This document shows, one piece after another, positions 39,733-50,022 of a stretch of DNA of 64,000 nucleotides (the first letter of the stretch is position 1; each line of letters opens with the position of its first letter). The notes under the pieces were generated by a model. That model worked only from the letters and a program-made list of their open reading frames with translations. It was not told where the DNA came from and did not search any database. A program made the translations under genes and the position numbers. The stretch lies in contig OX337228.1 of the NCBI GenBank assembly GCA_946965045.2, positions 5,704,001-5,768,000 of the forward strand. Reading direction: 5' to 3'. This stretch comes from Epithemia pelagica. Its lineage: Eukaryota > Bacillariophyta > Bacillariophyceae > Surirellales > Surirellaceae.

Positions 39733-42300
39733 ATGAGATACCCTGGGTCATCATCCTCGAGGGGAAACCTTGGTGATGCATTGGCTCTTTGCATGGTGAC
39801 CAGTGCCTCCCTGGTAACCGTGGTGGGCATGTACTACATGTACGACCGTTTGAACCGTGTTCGTCAGGTTCCAGGCAAGGACGAAGACGCGGAAGAAGAG
39901 ACCAACCAAGCAAAGGGGAATCGGGTTCCGGTCCGACAGATTGAATATGGCCCGTCTTCGGCCGACAAGGGCGACTTGTTTCGCATATTTCGTCGAAACT
40001 CCATTTCGATTGTTCACGGGAGTGTAACGGGGACGTGTCGAAAAATGGCCCAAGATTTGTACCAACAATGCCAAACAAAGTTTCCTCATCGTCATGTGCA
40101 ACTGGCGGCCATTCCAGAAATTGATTGGTGGGATGAACTCATCAACGATGACAGTCAAGACGATGACACTGGCCTTTCCAAACGATCAACGACCAACGCT
40201 TTGCCAATTTTGCTAATTTTGTTGCCCACGTATACGGAAGGAGCCTGGACGCCACCCTCTGTTCCCTTGCAATCCGCCTTGCAAGAATTGGATACGGATT
40301 GGCGGATTGCCAAACATCCCCTCAAGGGCAAGATTCAGGTGGGTATTTTGGGTGTGGGTTCGTCGGCCTACGACGATGGCACTCTAGGACGACCGGCACG
40401 AGAAGCCGTCCGACAGCTGCAAACCTTGGGAGCCAAGTGCATTGTACGATTGCAAGTGGGAGATTCGGCTGTGGGAACGCATGCCTGGGACACCTACCAA
40501 TCGTGGTTGGCAAATCTCGTGCAACAAATTCAAAAAAAGGAACCAGCACAGCGTACCAAGAGGCAGATTCCGACGACGACACTCCAAACGGTGGACGAGG
40601 GCAAGGATTCTTCGTGTGGATGTAAAACAGACACTAATACAAATGGCAAGGAAGAAGGATGCTGTCAATCCAAGGACCAGCGGCAGGACGTTCTGGAGGA
40701 AGACGATGAGGAGGAGGATGTATTCGACGACGAGGACGACTTTTCGGACGAGGAGCAGGAGGAACCCGAAATCATGGATATGGAAGATATGGGTGATGCT
40801 ATGGCTCGTAGTAGTAAAAGCAAGAATGGACGAACTCGTGAGAATACCAACGAGCCGCGTGAGATGGTAACTCCCAGTCAGGCAGCCGCCTTGAAAAAAG
40901 AGGGGTACAAATTGATTGGTACCCACAGTGCGGTGAAACTTTGTCGCTGGACAAAGCATCAATTACGCGGTAGAGGGGGCTGTTACAAGCACAGTTTCTA
41001 TGGAATTACCAGTTACCAGTGCATGGAAGCGACACCCAGTTTGGCCTGTGCCAACAAATGCGTCTTTTGTTGGAGACACCACAAGAATCCCGTGGGCAAG
41101 GAGTGGAGATGGAAGACGGATGATCCCGACTTTATCGTGGAGCAAGCCGTGCAGACACACATTAAAATGATTCAAGAAACCCGGGGTATTCCCGGAGTAC
41201 GAATGGATCGATGGCAGGAGGCACATACTGTTCGTCACTGTGCTTTAAGTTTGGTAGGCGAACCCATAATGTACCCACGCATTCATGAATTACTGGGTGA
41301 ATTGCATGACCGAAGAATATCCACGTTTTTGGTAACCAATGGACAGCATCCAGCCGCCATTGAAACCTTGCGCCCCATAACCCAATTATACGTCAGTGTC
41401 GATGCACCCACCAAACAGAGTTTGATTGAAATTGACCGTCCCCTTTTTAAAGATGCATGGGAACGGTTGCGGGAATCTTTGAAATATCTCAAGGACAAGG
41501 GACAACGAACCGTCGCTAGGTTAACAGTGGTCAAGGGCTGGAACTCGGATGAACTACAGGGGTATGCGCAATTAATTGCATTGGGCCACGTGACTCTGGT
41601 AGAAGTCAAGGGTGTAACGTTCTGCGGAAAGTCGGATGCGTCCAATTTGAACATGTCCAATACACCATGGCACCACGAAGTCGTGGCCTTGACACAGCAG
41701 CTGCAACGTGAGCTACAAAAGATTCGAGAACAGCAATTGAAATCAGGGGACAAGAACGAACAAGTTTTGCCAGAATACGGTTTGGCATGTGAACATCAGC
41801 ACTCGTGCAGTGTCCTCTTGGCCCGCGTGGATCTCTTTGCAGACACGGATCCTGCGACGGGAAAGGTTGTTCAATGGAACACATGGATCGATTACGATAA
41901 GTTCCATGAGTTGGCCAAACGACATTCCAAAGCAATGACAGAGAATCCCTCCGATGCTTCAAAATATGCTTTCACCGTTCGGGACTACACAGCCCCAACA
42001 CCGGTCTGGGCCTTATTTGGTGCAAAGGAGCATGGATTTGATCCGACAGAAACGAGGTATCGAAAGAAGCACAAGCATCCAAAGTACACGCGGTTTGATT
42101 CCTCAGGAGTTCCAACTCATGATTGCAATGACGAGCCCCTTTCCATTGTAGAACGTGAGCAGTTGGGAAAACTGATGGACGAGCGATTGCATGAACTGGG
42201 TGGTGAAGAGTCTGTGACAACGGAAATGCCTGATGGAGCAAAGTACATTAACGATCCCCGCAACATGTTTCGTGGAATGGTCGTTACGAAAGACAACTAA
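39733..42300 (+). CDS. TYW1: TYW1, tRNA wybutosine-synthesising radical SAM enzyme
   Basis: 855 aa, single exon. TYW1 forms the tricyclic base 4-demethylwyosine from N1-methylguanosine at position 37 of tRNA-Phe. A hydrophobic segment (about residues 16-37) suggests a membrane anchor. The flavodoxin-like FMN domain has SISIVHGSVTGTCRKMAQDL and ILLPTYTEGAWTPPS. An acidic linker (about 310-355) follows. The radical SAM domain has CANKCVFCWRHH with the cluster cysteines C439, C443 and C446, then LSLVGEPIMYPRI and LVTNGQHPAAI. The Wyosine_form C-terminal region has VEVKGVTFCGKSDASNLNMSNTPWH. Residues from about 607 to the end are repeated downstream as a 5'-less fragment. This upstream copy is complete and probably the functional one. 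Confidence 0.95.
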   Translation: MRYPGSSSSRGNLGDALALCMVTSASLVTVVGMYYMYDRLNRVRQVPGKDEDAEEETNQAKGNRVPVRQIEYGPSSADKGDLFRIFRRNSISIVHGSVTGTCRKMAQDLYQQCQTKFPHRHVQLAAIPEIDWWDELINDDSQDDDTGLSKRSTTNALPILLILLPTYTEGAWTPPSVPLQSALQELDTDWRIAKHPLKGKIQVGILGVGSSAYDDGTLGRPAREAVRQLQTLGAKCIVRLQVGDSAVGTHAWDTYQSWLANLVQQIQKKEPAQRTKRQIPTTTLQTVDEGKDSSCGCKTDTNTNGKEEGCCQSKDQRQDVLEEDDEEEDVFDDEDDFSDEEQEEPEIMDMEDMGDAMARSSKSKNGRTRENTNEPREMVTPSQAAALKKEGYKLIGTHSAVKLCRWTKHQLRGRGGCYKHSFYGITSYQCMEATPSLACANKCVFCWRHHKNPVGKEWRWKTDDPDFIVEQAVQTHIKMIQETRGIPGVRMDRWQEAHTVRHCALSLVGEPIMYPRIHELLGELHDRRISTFLVTNGQHPAAIETLRPITQLYVSVDAPTKQSLIEIDRPLFKDAWERLRESLKYLKDKGQRTVARLTVVKGWNSDELQGYAQLIALGHVTLVEVKGVTFCGKSDASNLNMSNTPWHHEVVALTQQLQRELQKIREQQLKSGDKNEQVLPEYGLACEHQHSCSVLLARVDLFADTDPATGKVVQWNTWIDYDKFHELAKRHSKAMTENPSDASKYAFTVRDYTAPTPVWALFGAKEHGFDPTETRYRKKHKHPKYTRFDSSGVPTHDCNDEPLSIVEREQLGKLMDERLHELGGEESVTTEMPDGAKYINDPRNMFRGMVVTKDN

Positions 42301-42518
42301 GATATTTAGTTCCACTAAGGTTATGAAGAGTCTACTTGATGATTTTTAAGATGGGTTGATTCATATATGAATGAAAAGGGTGTAGTGATTGGCAGTCTCT
42401 TCTCTGAAAACTTTTCGCATTCATTGACGTCCAGGAAGATGGAATGGTACAACCCGTCGCATTATAGCGAGTAGAGAAGGAAAGCGGTTATGTATCATGC
42501 ATTGACTTCACAGCTTCT

Positions 42519-44668
42519 TCAACGTAATGAGTGATGTACACCATTTCGTCGCAGAAAACGCAAACGGATCCTACGACTTTTCTCGCTCTTCTCGCTCTTC
42601 TCGCTCTTCTCGCTCTTGGGCTTCTTTTCATTGTGTTCCTCGGGAGAAGATGTTGGCCTAGAGGTAGGCGAAACAGTGGGCACCGGAGTCACCGGAGACG
42701 ATGTTGGCGTAGAAGTAGGCGAAACAGTGGGCATCGGAGTCACCGGAGACGATGTTGGCGTAGAAGTAGGCGAAACAGTGGGCACAGGGGTTGGGCTCAA
42801 TGTTGGTGTTGATGTTGGGCGCGACGTGGGCCTTTCTGTTGGCGTCGATGTCGGTTGTTCGGTAGGCGGCGAAGTCGGCCGTGCCGAAGTAGGCGAAACA
42901 GTGGGCACAGGGGTTGGGCTTGATGTGGGTGTTGATGTTGGGCTCAACGTGGGCCTTGCCGTAGGCGTCAGGGTCGGTTGTTCGGTAGGCGGCGAAGTCG
43001 GCCATTCGGTGGGTACCCCAGTAGGTAAATTGGTCGGGGCGGGCGACGGCGGTGCAATCGGCATTGCAGTTGAAGAAGTTGGCGCAAAGGAGGGACTTGC
43101 GGTAGGCATCAACGTAGGAACAGCCGTAGGTAACATTGTCGGAGACATGGTTGGATCATGAGTTGGTCGAGATGTAGGTGAATCCGTGGGTTGAGTTGTC
43201 GGAGAATCAGTAGGGGCCAAGGTGGGGGAATCGGTGGGGGCAGGTGTGGTGTCGTCGTCAAAGAACGATTTTTCAGATGTGGCAACGCAACTCGGTCCCT
43301 CCTGGTTTATCATAGTGTCCGTGATAATTACCTTGTTATCATGCGAGAACGTCGAACACGCATCGCAAATACTAGCCTGCATTATGGTTTCACGATCAGC
43401 TAGGCCGTGTGCTCCGTTAAAGTTGTGTCCAATCTCATCTGCAGGCGAATGTTAGTTACAATTGTTAGTTATGAGAACCATGTTTTGAATTATTGCATTC
43501 GAAGCGCGAATCACTTACGGGCTGTGAGAGCAGCTAAATCAGCAATGATATCGCTGAACATCAGCTCGCTACCAGCCAGATTGTAGCCATTGCCGTGACA
43601 AAGCGTGTTGACATACGCGCAGCCGATAGTATCTCCATAATCATAGCCATAGTACAAGTGCCAGATATCTGATTCGTTGAATCGAAGCCCTGCAATACCC
43701 GAAGAACTCACAAGTTCGTTCCTGAACTCCCTGAGAAGGCCTTGGCCTTTGGAGCAAAGGTTGTTCTGGTTGTCTTGGATCATCTGGTGGATGGGATCAG
43801 TGTTTTGGTCGCAAAAGATGATAAGATCCTTCGGCAAGATTTTGATGCAGAGTGCATCATAAATCTCATTGACTTTCTCTAGAACCTGAACGAATACAAG
43901 TTTGACCAATTCATCTGTACCCCCCAGGTCAAGGCACGTTCGGGAATCGACAACGAAAATTACCTCAACCTCCCAGTATGAATCGCAGGTTGATTCCGTT
44001 AGGGCACGGCCTGGAATCATCATGTCTTCGAGAGCTACGGTCTGTTGCCGTCGACGAAGATTGGATCCCGTAGTGGCATTGGAAGGAGGGTGTACCGCAT
44101 GGAGTACCCGGCCAGAGAATTCGCGCTTTTCGGCGATTTCTTTCTTCAGAAGAACATAAGTATCCTGGCCCACCTTGATGATTTCATCGGAGCTCCTTGA
44201 TGATGTCACTGCATGCAAAGCGCCTTCGGATGTGAAAGTAACAGCTGCATCGCAGTCTTTGCTCTTGTATATAGCGGGAATGTTGGTGGTTTGCTCCACA
44301 TTGTCAACAATAACATGTGACTCATGGCCAAACAGCTTGATTTCTTTTAGACGACTTTTGTCGAACGAGACGAAGCATTCATCGAACCACACTCCAGTAT
44401 CTTGTTTTTCGACTAGTACGAGGGGAAGATGGTCTGGGTCTTTGTCCTTGATTCTGTTTTTCTTGATAAACTTCTCAAGCGAGAGGCGTTCTGCTGTTCG
44501 AAAGAAATTGAGTTTGCGCTCACGTCGACTTTGCTCGTCTTGGTCGAACGAGGACGCAGTGTTGTCCATTGCAAATGCCTTACAGTTCAAAGTCACCAAG
44601 AAAAAGCAGAGGAGCGTGCTGGGGCCAAGAGAGAAAGAGCCATAATGTGGAAGTGATGCAACTTTCAT
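42519..44668 (-). CDS. Secreted M12B-like (metzincin) metalloprotease with PT-rich stalk, copy 1
   Basis: Two exons, 44668-43519 and 43438-42519, an 80 bp phase-1 intron; 689 aa. The ATG at 44668 begins a signal peptide (LLCFFLVTLNCKAFA). A prodomain-like region (about residues 40-230) is followed by a catalytic region starting near WEVEVIFVVDSRTC. Splicing joins LTA to HEIGHNFNGAHG (residues 384-395), the HExxHxxGxxH-type zinc site with N where G is usual at the bend, and IMQAS behind it as a candidate Met-turn. The C-terminus is about 190 residues of PTxxPT repeats common in diatom cell-surface proteins, then four SEK repeats and a basic tail (RRIRLRFLRRNG). The role may be in wall or extracellular matrix processing (inference). 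The unspliced frames each lack half of the zinc site, so the intron is secure. Confidence 0.85.
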
Positions 44669-45451
44669 GGTGGAAACCGATCTGCAAAAATGCCACGTGA
44701 AAGACGATGGAAAAGGATTCAAAAGATAGCGTAAAGACTTGAATTTCCTTGAAGAAAAAAAGACAAAGAAAAGATGAGGGCAGGTCGATCGAAACAAGGG
44801 CGCCCAGAAGGTTTTGAAGAATCAGTAGCACGGAGGTCAATTGGCGAGAAGTGCACCTACCGATTTGCATGTATCGGTCGGTCCTTGACCTCTCCCGAAA
44901 AAAATGAGGACTCTCGGTCTCCCGAAAAAAATGAGGACATCTCTCGGTCAAGCGATTACAATCTTCCGAAGCAAATGGTTTGTTGCTCTCAGACGCCGGG
45001 TCACTCACGGGTGAATTCAATCCTTGAATGGGTTGGAGAGTATGGGCGTAAGATGTCATTGATACGGCATGGGTTGGGGGCAGTACGGGGACCATGGCCG
45101 ACTCATTCACTAAGTGCAGATGCCATCCGTTCATTGGATGTTTTCCTTCCCAGTTAGCTTTTATGATTGTGCTTGTTCACGAAACAATTTGACTGGGTCC
45201 TTACGGTAAAATTGTTCTCTGATTAGCCCCTACTGGATATTATTCACGAGGGCAATAGTAACTACTATGATCCAGTCTGAGTTCATTCCATTTCCTTAGG
45301 AGATTGAGTTATCTAGAATAATATTGCCTATTGATATTGCCCTTTGCACCCCTGATCTCGGGAGCTAGAACACATAGCAAAAGGTGGGATGATAGATAGA
45401 TGAGTCTTCTCCTCTAGTAGGAGTACAGCAGCCGTAGCAGACCAATGCACC
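44669..45451. promoter_or_regulatory. Divergent promoter region, metalloprotease / PHD-PWWP, copy 1
   Basis: 783 bp between divergent starts. TCTCCCGAAAAAAATGAGGA is duplicated in tandem (44891-44910 and 44918-44937); the equivalent region of copy 2 has only one unit. Frames here are chance continuations of neighbouring sequence. Confidence 0.5.
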
Positions 45452-46697
45452 ATGGCAAGTAAAGATGGACGGCTCATTCAAACGCAAGGGACAAAGTTGA
45501 GTCAATCAAACTGGCAAACACGCTCCACTGCAGTACAAGATCAGCCCTCCCATGCAGTTCCGCAAAATTCTCGTTTCTCAGGGGCAGTAAACAATAACGA
45601 TACTATCGAGAGAGACGAGAATGGTGGATCTGGTTGCTTCATTTGTGGACTTGACAACGACCACGACAAGTTGTTGCTTTGTGAGATTTGCAACGGCGAG
45701 TACCACACATACTGCCTTGTCCCACCTTTGGAAAAGATTCCAGAAAATGAATGGTACTGTGGTACGCCACCTTAATTTGCAATCGTATCATATCATGAAT
45801 GGACCCGACTGGCAACTGACAAGAATTGCTTTTCAGATCGCTGCAAACAAAGTGACAATTTAGAAGTAATGGTAACAGTTCTTCCCGACGCTTGGAAATC
45901 ACGATTTGGTGAAATTTGTTGGGCACAGGGTGGTGAGTCATTGAACATAAATACTCGAGTGAAATGGATACATCAGATATCTAATGAGTTGCTGAACTGT
46001 TTTTTTTTCAGGGGTTGGATATGGATGGTGGCCAGCGTGTATTTACGATCCGAGGTTAACGATTGGAGCTGCCCGAGTCGAGGCCACCAAAAATCTGGGG
46101 AAGAAACATCTCGTGTATTTCTTTGAATGCGCCGAAGCTCCCTTTGAAATTTTGCCCGAGTCGAAAATAATGATATGGGAACAAGGAATTCTGGACGATT
46201 GTCGTCTTGGAAAAACGGCCAAAGCCAGTTCCAAAGCACGGTTTGCCGCCTTTCGATGTGCCCTCCATGCGGCAAGTATTGAAGAGAGTAAACCGCGTGA
46301 ATTCCGTCTGGATTGGAACCATCAAGGAGCTTCGGCGCTCATTCCCTATTCATCACCAGGTGCTTCGGGAGACAAGGATTTGAAAACAAAAGGGAAACGA
46401 CTGGTCGAACAGGGGAGTTCGGGTGATCAACGACGAAAGGCTCGCCGTGCTACGACGACATCTGGAGACAGCAAACCAACAAACAGATCGGAAGCTACGG
46501 CACGAAAGCCAAATTCATCCAAACGAACAAAGACACCGGCGGTAGTTGATTCCGTCATATCCACGGATGGAGAAGAAGAGGATGGCGAAATGTACTGTAA
46601 GGTGGTGCGTTCTCGTAATGCTTCTACTGACAAGGCAAATATTGGCTTTGTGAGACTCAAATCTCGCAACATTCTCACAGCTTCGCGGAGTTATTGA
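45452..46697 (+). pseudogene. PHD-PWWP protein, copy 1, truncated by an 8 bp deletion
   Basis: Exons 45452-45761, 45837-45932 and 46012-46697 as in copy 2. The PHD finger (CFICGLDNDHDKLLLCEIC...WYC) and the PWWP-like domain (GYGWWPACIYDPR) are intact. Near 46666 eight bases present in copy 2 (about 54142-54149) are missing. The frame then reads NILTASRSY and stops at 46697, losing about 85 C-terminal residues. It might still make a shortened chromatin-binding protein, but the pattern is that of a decaying duplicate. Confidence 0.8.
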
Positions 46698-46998
46698 AAG
46701 CGATTTGGTTCCCGATGCCATACCCTCCAACTGGGAATGGCGATTTTTGGTTCCAAATTTGGGTCCTCTCACCATCAAACAAGAATCCAAGTTTGGACCG
46801 CTCTTACCCTTTTTGCGCAAGACGACGAATCCAAGCGAGCTCGGTGATGGGACACTAAAACATCCGGTTGAAGTGGAACTCGTTGAGAAGCACAAACACT
46901 AGAATGAAAAGATTGCGTGTTAATAGCAATTTTGGAACGCGGGGAACAGCATTGGCAGTATTCCTTTTTGTATCTATTGAGATTTACATTGCATCCAA

Positions 46999-47916
46999 TT
47001 AATCTTCTCCCGTTTCCGTTTGGACGCGATTCTCCTTATTCTCTTTTATCAACTCATCAAATTTGGCCTTGAGATGTTGATTGGCAGGATCTAGAAACCA
47101 TTTTCGCAACTGCATTCCGGGATGGAGGTAGCCTCGGCAGTGCATACTGGTATAATATGGCTGGTATTTCGGTGGAGGCCGGGCTTGTCGATGTTTGTAC
47201 TTGTCCGGTCCTCGTACATGTTCTCTTAAGGCCAACTTGTTGTAGTGAAAGGTGGTGACGGTTCCTCCGGCACGTTCCACGGCCGCAATAGCCTCTTTGG
47301 AGGCCCAGCCAACCAGCAAGTGGAGAGGAGTGTCGATGCGTTCTTTGCCTTGTGCCAAAAGTTTGATACCACCACGTTTCAATGTCGTGTTGGGTGTAAT
47401 CATTCCGGCTTCGATCATGTGCCACATGTTGATTGGGTTCAGTTCGGAATCGCCCACCCCCGGGAGACGTCCCATGGCGACATGGTCTAGAACAGTTCCC
47501 AGATTGAGAGCAATCGGTTTCTTCTTTTTCGATTTGAAGCCACGCTTGGGCAAACGCTTGTGGAGTGGAGTTTGACCACCTTCAAACCAAGCCGGAATGG
47601 AACTGCCCGATCGTGCCTTTTGACCTTTTTGACCTCGTCCACAGGTTTTTCCTCGACCCGAACCATTTCCACGGCCCACACGCTTTTTCTTTTTCACCGC
47701 CCCTGGATTGTCATGTAGGTTGTTCAAATACAGAAACTGGACAGGTTTTGTTGTAGTCGCTTGTGCAGAAGATGAGAACCAACTCTGCAATGTAGGTGAC
47801 AGCATCTCACGACACTGTTGTGGGATGGACCCCAAGGAGGTTATTGTCGGTGTTCTGCGAATGCTGCTGCTTGCCGACAGGAAAAGCCGACGCGTCGCCA
47901 GCGCTTTCGAAAACAT
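46999..47916 (-). CDS. MRPL15: Mitochondrial ribosomal protein uL15m
   Basis: 305 aa from the ATG at 47916. The N-terminal about 55 residues are basic, Ser/Ala/Arg-rich and lack acids at the start ([21 protein letters not shown]), a typical mitochondrial presequence. The L15 core begins [38 protein letters not shown] and continues [17 protein letters not shown], the family signature. [10 protein letters not shown] and [15 protein letters not shown] follow, and the end has the mitochondrial extension [21 protein letters not shown]. It belongs to the large subunit near the tRNA exit side. This is the only intact copy; the duplicate at 54483-54803 has lost most of the gene. It is divergent with the dioxygenase fragment at 48323. 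Confidence 0.92.
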   Translation of the reverse strand: MFSKALATRRLFLSASSSIRRTPTITSLGSIPQQCREMLSPTLQSWFSSSAQATTTKPVQFLYLNNLHDNPGAVKKKKRVGRGNGSGRGKTCGRGQKGQKARSGSSIPAWFEGGQTPLHKRLPKRGFKSKKKKPIALNLGTVLDHVAMGRLPGVGDSELNPINMWHMIEAGMITPNTTLKRGGIKLLAQGKERIDTPLHLLVGWASKEAIAAVERAGGTVTTFHYNKLALREHVRGPDKYKHRQARPPPKYQPYYTSMHCRGYLHPGMQLRKWFLDPANQHLKAKFDELIKENKENRVQTETGED

Positions 47917-48322
47917 TGCTGTTCGCGATTCAATGGAAAGGAGACGATCGTAGAATGGATTGGCAATCGGAGTAATTCGCAACAACCATCAAGGGGATCA
48001 CCGGCCAACGACAGCCGTTCAAATGTCAAGAGTTCTTTGACAAAAAAGATACCCTCAAAGCTATCGGACCAAATCAAAGAGCGGATAGATTCTTCGATCT
48101 TGTCAGCGACTGATCTGCGGTAAGTCTTTCGCGAAGATACCAGCTTAGGGATGAGGATAGATGACACTGCGTGTTGTCAGTACTCCAAGTTGAACCTTGA
48201 GATTCATCAATTCAAGAACAACCAATACGGATACATTCTTTCCACCTCAGGGCCCTCACTGCCACCGACGCGAACGACAAGAGGATACGATTTCCAACAA
48301 ACAACAACAACAAGTCGAGACC

Positions 48323-49058
48323 ATGAGTAGATGGACAGTCATTGCATTACTGGCAGCTGGCGCTCAGGCCTTTGCACCCACAACACCTGCTTTGTTGGAC
48401 CATCGCAAATGTTCCTCGCTCGGCCAATCGACGGTGACCGATGCCGACGCTACGACAGAATCTGCCGATCAGACTGTCATTTCTTCGAATCCTCCAGAGG
48501 ACACGAAGCGAAAAGTTGTAGAGGAACCGGCTCTGTGGGAATACAATTTTGGATTGCAGGATCCACAACTGCCATTGCCTCACGGCTTGACGGCTCGCGT
48601 GTCGGCACCCGAGACGTATGCGATCACGGAGGAACAGATCCGAACCCTGGAGGAAGATGGGGTAGTTATATCAAAGGTGTGTTTGACGAAGAATGGGTGG
48701 ACTACCTTCGACAAGCAACTGCCTACCAAGTAGGAAACCCACACTTTTGGGTGTTTGCTGGCACGGCGTCCAAACTTTACGTATTACATCCAGCGAAATG
48801 TGTGGCAAACCAACAAGGCATTTGCGAACTTTTACTACCACTCTGCCATGGGCGATGTCCTTCGGCAATGTGGTAGAACCGAGGAAATCCGGGTTTCCAC
48901 CGATTTGTTGATGGTGAATCCCAACAAAGGGTTCAAATGGCATCAGGACAACCAAAATGGACCCATCACTCCGGAGGAAGGGATCCGATTCTGGATCACC
49001 ATGGACGAAACACCAAAAGATTATGGTGCCCCTGTCTACCTAAAGGGTTCCCACCGAA
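48323..49058 (+). pseudogene. Phytanoyl-CoA dioxygenase-like gene, copy 1, frameshifted and truncated
   Basis: It begins like the intact copy at 55164 (MSRWTVIALLAAGAQAFAPT). One base is missing after 48667 (GTAGTTATATC against GTAGTTCATATC), giving a stop at 48733. One extra T near 48782 then restores the frame. The coding homology ends at the duplication junction (49056-49058) after YLKGSH, so the last third with an iron ligand and the 2-oxoglutarate-binding Arg is absent. The sequence beyond is TYW1 read in the wrong frame to a stop at 49216. Confidence 0.9.
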
Positions 49059-49853
49059 CTACAGGGGTATGCGCAATTAATTGCATTGGGCCACGTGACT
49101 CTAGTAGAAGTCAAGGGTGTAACGTTCTGCGGAAAGTCGGATGCGTCCAATTTGAACATGTCCAATACACCATGGCACCACGAAGTCGTGGCCTTGACAC
49201 AGCAGCTGCAACGTGAGCTACAAAAGATTCGAGAACAGCAATTGAAATCAGGGGACAAGAACGAACAAGTCTTGCCAGAATATGGTTTGGCATGTGAACA
49301 TCAGCACTCGTGCAGTGTCCTCTTGGCCCGCGTGGATCTCTTTGCAGACACGGATCCTGCGACGGGAAAGGTTGTTCAATGGAACACATGGATCGATTAC
49401 GATAAGTTCCATGAGTTGGCCAAACGACATTCCAAAGCAATGACAGAGAATCCCTCCGATGCTTCAAAATATGCTTTCACCGTTCGGGACTACACAGCCC
49501 CAACACCGGTGTGGGCCTTATTTGGTGCAAAGGAGCATGGATTTGATCCGACAGAAACGAGGTATCGAAAGAAGCACAAGCATCCAAAGTACACGCGGTT
49601 TGATTCCTCAGGAGTTCCAACTCATGATTGCAATGACGAGCCCCTTTCCATTGTAGAACGTGAGCAGTTGGGAAAACTGATGGACGAGCGATTGCATGAA
49701 CTGGGTGGTGAAGAGTCTGTGACAACGGAAATGCCGGATGGAGCAAAGTACATTAACGATCCCCGCAACATGTTTCGTGGAATGGTCGTTAGAAAGACAA
49801 CTAAGATATTTAGTTCCACTAAGGTTATGAAGAGTTTACTTGATGATTTCTAA
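49056..49853 (+). pseudogene. TYW1 3' fragment at the duplication junction
   Basis: Repeats TYW1 residues from about 607 to the end (GHVTLVEVKGVTFCGKSD...) with no 5' part: flavodoxin and radical SAM cysteine regions are missing. A single-base deletion near 49791 changes the end from MVVTKDN to MVVRKTTKIF and extends it to 49853. No ATG or promoter of its own is evident. Confidence 0.92.
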
Positions 49854-50022
49854 GATGGGTTGATTCATATATGAATGAAAAGGGTGTAGTGATTGGCAGT
49901 CTCTTCTCTGAAAACTTTTCGCATTCATTGACGTCCAGGAAGATGGAATGGTACAACCCGTCGCATTATAGCGAGTAGAGAAGGAAAGCGGTTATGTATC
50001 ATGCATTGACTTCACAGCTTCT

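Larger units (their letters stand above)
41551..49055 (+). repeat. Tandem segmental duplication, copy 1 (7505 bp)
   Basis: The block begins inside TYW1 (GAACTACAGG at 41551) and ends inside the dioxygenase-like gene; the same sequence restarts at 49056. By eye the copies differ by scattered single-base changes and small indels. Examples are a 27 bp tandem duplication at 44891-44938 present only here, and an 8 bp deletion near 46666. Copy 1 holds the TYW1 3' end, metalloprotease, PHD-PWWP (broken), uL15m (intact) and a dioxygenase fragment. Confidence 0.95.

Noticed and set aside
42616-43161. Long Gly/Val-rich plus-strand frame (GVDVGVTVG-like repeats), also at 50048-50665
   Set aside because: Antisense shadow of the PT-repeat stalk of the metalloprotease; the repetitive DNA keeps several frames open.
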